Origin: IDS-8 sp040902105
GTDB taxonomy: Bacteria > Pseudomonadota > Gammaproteobacteria > Steroidobacterales > Woeseiaceae
Assembly: GCA_040902105.1 (NCBI GenBank)
Contig: JBBDXW010000038.1
Location: 1-28,517 of the forward strand
Direction of reading: 5' to 3'
Length of the DNA stretch: 28,517 nt
Positions 26,479 through 28,517 of the stretch are shown here, in pieces. Position numbers and translations under genes: made by a program. The number at the start of each line of letters is the position of its first letter. Within the stretch, counting starts at the first letter, position 1. The notes beneath the pieces were generated by a model. That model was not told the origin of the DNA. It did no database searches and saw only the letters and a list, made by a program, of their open reading frames with translations.

Positions 26479-26823
26479 TTCGACTATCCCACGACTGGAT
26501 CGTAAAAGACTGCAGTGAAATGTCCGGTGCGACGAAACGCCTCCAGATCAGGAAATTCTATCGCGTCAGGCTGGCTAATTCGCGGGGAGCGGCCGTAAAA
26601 CACCCGGGAGCCCGGCTCCGGCCGGATCCTGGCGTGATGTGTTCCAGTCGAAACATATCGCAATCGCCGCAGGCCGGGCCTGGCGGCATCTGCGGCATCT
26701 GCGGCATCTGCGGCTTACCGGGCTCCGCGGCGACCGATGAGCGCCGCGTCAAGCAGCTTGACCGCGGCCTTGCCTTCGTATCCATGACTCCCGCGCAGTC
26801 CCGCCCTGTCTCGCATGCGCGTG
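26479..26823. other. 345-base intergenic region without a supported gene
   Basis: Open frames cross this stretch on both strands but are low-complexity or arginine-rich and appear to be shadows. It holds a 13-base palindrome (CAGGCC-G-GGCCTG, 26670-26682) and a short 9-base tandem repeat. It must include the promoter of the unknown membrane gene, which I could not assign. Confidence 0.5.
26685..26711. repeat. Three tandem copies of GGCATCTGC
   Basis: Three exact copies of the nine-base unit GGCATCTGC run head to tail, followed by a partial fourth (GGC). The tract lies between genes and is a plausible site of strand slippage. No function is evident. Confidence 0.85.
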
Positions 26824-28220
26824 TTAGCGGAACAGGTGCCCCACCGCGAGATTCCAGTCCATCGTATCGCCGGCATACCACTTGGGTACGCAGGTATGCT
26901 CGTCGATCGCCAGGTCGCTCAGCCGCGCTGTTATCCGGGCGCTCTCTTCCCTCATCGCACATTCATCGTCGATGCCGGGCAGCACGGCGACGTCGGATAA
27001 CGCTTCATCCCAGCGGTCCTTGAAGACTATGCGCCCATCCGGTCGGCGGTCACAGCGAACGCCGCCCTCGTGGACCATTCGGTGATGGCGCCTGCAAAGC
27101 TGCACCAGGTTGCCGAGACTCGTTTCATCGCCGTCCGCCCAGTGTTTTATGTGATGTCCGTCGATGAAGTATTTGTGGGTACAGCGGGAAAGCGGCAGCC
27201 GTCGTCTCTTGCACGCAGCGCGCGCCGTATCGCTGGCGGAATCGTGCGGGACTTGCGGCCAATCGACAAAAGCTCGCCGTCGTCGTCCTCGAGCAGGGGT
27301 ACGCGGGAACAATCGCAGGCGATACGACGCGACGTTTCCGCGGAAACCATGGGGCCACCTTCTATATGGGATGCACCTGCGTTGATGTGCGAGGACGTTT
27401 CCGCGGAAACATCGGGATCGCTTTTCAGTGTTTCCGCGGAAACATGCACCACCACCTGGTAACGGTCGGCGGTAGAGGCGGAGTTTGCCCCGTGGTTCAG
27501 ATAGCTCTCCGCTATCTCGACCAAAGCATCGGCCCGGTTTGCGTCAAAGGGTTCGCGTGAAGGTGGTGCGGTTTTGCCGTTGGTTTTCTCTGCAGCTCGC
27601 AAAGCCGCACGCATGTCCGTCTGCCGTCGCTCCATCGCCAGTTCCAGCGCCTTCATCAGCAGCTCGCCTTGCTCCGCCGGCAGCCTCGCCTGAACAACAA
27701 CGGTGCCGTTCGTGTCGTGCCAGCAGCGCGCCTCTCTGGCCTTGTGCTGTGCGTTGGCTGTTGCCGTCTCTTGCAATCGCTTGCAGCGGCGGTACTTCGA
27801 GACGAGTTTTTCGACGTGATTTGCAGAGCCGTGCCGCGCGATCATCATCAGATAGTCTTCGTTCGAGGCGTCGGCGATGCGAGTCATGGCCCGTACCTTG
27901 GAATAGGAGATCTGGCCTTTTCTAAACGCTTCGCTGATCTTCGGCAGCCCGGCCAGCGCATGCGCCACCCGCACCTTCTCGCGCGCAGCGTTCATGCCTA
28001 TGCCGCATTTGAAGTTGAGCCAATGCGCGCAGGAGCATAGCCCCGGCCAGTGCCAGTATCCCTGTTCGTCGAATTCCCGGATGAGGACAAGCAGCCGGTA
28101 TGTGGCGGCATAGATATAGCCGCAGAGTTCGGTAATTTCTGCGGCTACTCGCTTGCCTTCGGTGTGCATGGGGTGAGGATGCGGGGGCGGCGTAAATGCG
28201 ACCTGGGGGTTGGCCTGCAC
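26824..28220 (-). pseudogene. DUF222/HNH endonuclease-type gene (13E12 family) broken by a one-base frameshift
   Basis: Two overlapping frames on the minus strand make up one gene. The first (28220 to 27147) holds the DUF222-type domain (ITELCGYIYAATYRLLVLIREFD, then KISYSKVRAMTRI-like residues) and the start of the HNH domain, RDDGCRFP. It then runs out of frame. The second frame (to 26824) supplies the rest of the HNH core: CTHKYFIDGHHIKHWADGD, then LVQLCRRHHRMVHEGG. The family normally reads CRFPGC(T) here; adding one G near 27185 restores CRFPGCTHKY and a 465-residue protein. The metal-binding Cys and the HNH histidines all lie after the break, so the unrepaired product should be inactive. 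A read error is an alternative. The GTG at 28220 is the likely start, 33 bases after the predicted transcription start. The linker contains palindromic repeats. Confidence 0.85.
27334..27443. repeat. Three in-frame 14-bp palindromes GTTTCCGCGGAAAC in the HNH gene
   Basis: The perfect palindrome GTTTCCGCGGAAAC occurs at 27334-27347, 27397-27410 and 27430-27443. The spacings of 63 and 33 bases are multiples of three, so each copy is read in the same frame as Val-Ser-Ala-Glu-Thr. The flanking codons differ between copies. The copies fill the linker between the DUF222 and HNH parts. Confidence 0.95.
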
Positions 28221-28259
28221 GGAATTCTCTCGCTTTGAAAGGCTGGTTAGATATACAGT

Positions 28260-28288
28260 ATTCTAGTTTTAACCCTTTGTTCTAGCAA
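28260..28288 (-). promoter_or_regulatory. Sigma-70 promoter for the HNH gene
   Basis: On the minus strand, TTGCTA (28288-28283) and TAGAAT (28265-28260) are separated by exactly 17 bases. The -10 matches consensus at five of six positions and the -35 at four of six. The stretch is AT-rich compared with its surroundings. Transcription would start near 28253, about 33 bases before the GTG start codon. Confidence 0.6.
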
Positions 28289-28517
28289 GTAAAATGTGCG
28301 ACCTTTTTAAGGGGATGTGGGGGTATAGATATATCCCGCCGGAAAAAATCTCGGGAGTCCCGGCGGGGTGGCCTTAAGGGTCGGTGGGCCCGCCCGAGGG
28401 GCCGCTCTCGCGGGGAGGGTCGTCAGGGCGGGGAAAAAGCACAAGATCTGGAGGGCAGCAATCGGCCGAGGCTGTGTGAAAACGCATTATTCACTATAAT
28501 GTTTGGGTCGCAGTGGC
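28289..28517. other. Right edge, no supported gene; hairpin at 28335-28367
   Basis: No gene is supported in the last 229 bases. CCCGCCGG (28335-28342) pairs with CCGGCGGG (28360-28367) around a 17-base loop, without a clear T-run. A TATAAT at 28495-28500 could be a rightward -10 box for a gene beyond the window, but no good -35 lies upstream. Confidence 0.4.

Noticed and set aside
26520..27023. A 167-codon plus-strand frame at the end of the HNH gene
   Set aside because: It lies mostly opposite the HNH gene, is arginine/serine-rich, contains the 9-base tandem repeat and shows no domain. It is best read as a shadow.
27181..27195. Programmed -1 frameshifting in the HNH gene
   Set aside because: The bases CGCTTTCCCGCTG do not fit an X-XXY-YYZ slippery heptamer in the reading frame, and the shift falls in the catalytic core, where one added G exactly restores the family motif. 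A mutation or read error is simpler.
28495..28500. A rightward promoter at the right edge
   Set aside because: TATAAT is present, but the bases 16-18 upstream match the -35 consensus poorly and no downstream gene can be seen.

Overview
The window is high-GC, gene-dense proteobacterial DNA, most likely from a free-living gammaproteobacterium that degrades polysaccharides. This inference rests on the TonB-dependent receptor, the family B DNA polymerase II, the large cytoplasmic hybrid histidine kinases, and the REP-type elements built on GTAGGAGCCCGCC, a pattern familiar from gammaproteobacteria such as Pseudomonas and Xanthomonas relatives. No species can be named. I see no rRNA, tRNA, CRISPR array or transposase gene.

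Positions 1-6894 hold a two-gene signalling block on the minus strand. A 1636-residue kinase carries a long tandem HAMP array, then GAF, HisKA, HATPase and three receiver domains. It is followed by a smaller receiver-kinase-receiver protein. A 464-base gap separates this block from the divergent carbohydrate locus.

Positions 7359-19993 hold a glucan-use locus: an Oar/SusC-like TonB-dependent receptor, a GH3 beta-glucosidase, a LacI-type regulator, an SLC45/GPH-like MFS sugar transporter, a GH97 alpha-glucosidase and a GH13 neopullulanase-type amylase. A coherent reading is that the receptor brings glucan oligosaccharides across the outer membrane, the exported GH13, GH97 and GH3 enzymes cut them to small sugars in the periplasm, the MFS protein imports these, and LacI controls the set. 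Four successive gene junctions here carry REP-like inverted repeats. Two copies run into coding sequence: one supplies the GH3 stop codon and another encodes the end of the transporter.

Positions 20209-23973 hold a vanadium-dependent haloperoxidase-type protein with all three metal-site motifs, followed closely by DNA polymerase II (polB). Positions 24039-26478 hold two poorly characterised minus-strand genes: a probable outer-membrane beta-barrel lipoprotein and an unknown protein with two C-terminal membrane helices.

Positions 26824-28220 hold a DUF222/HNH endonuclease gene of the 13E12-repeat type. One missing base inside the HNH core splits it into two frames. Its linker carries three identical 14-bp palindromes (GTTTCCGCGGAAAC), all in phase and each encoding VSAET. 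A recognisable sigma-70 promoter precedes it. The most unusual structures in the window are these in-frame palindromes and the REP elements at the gene ends.
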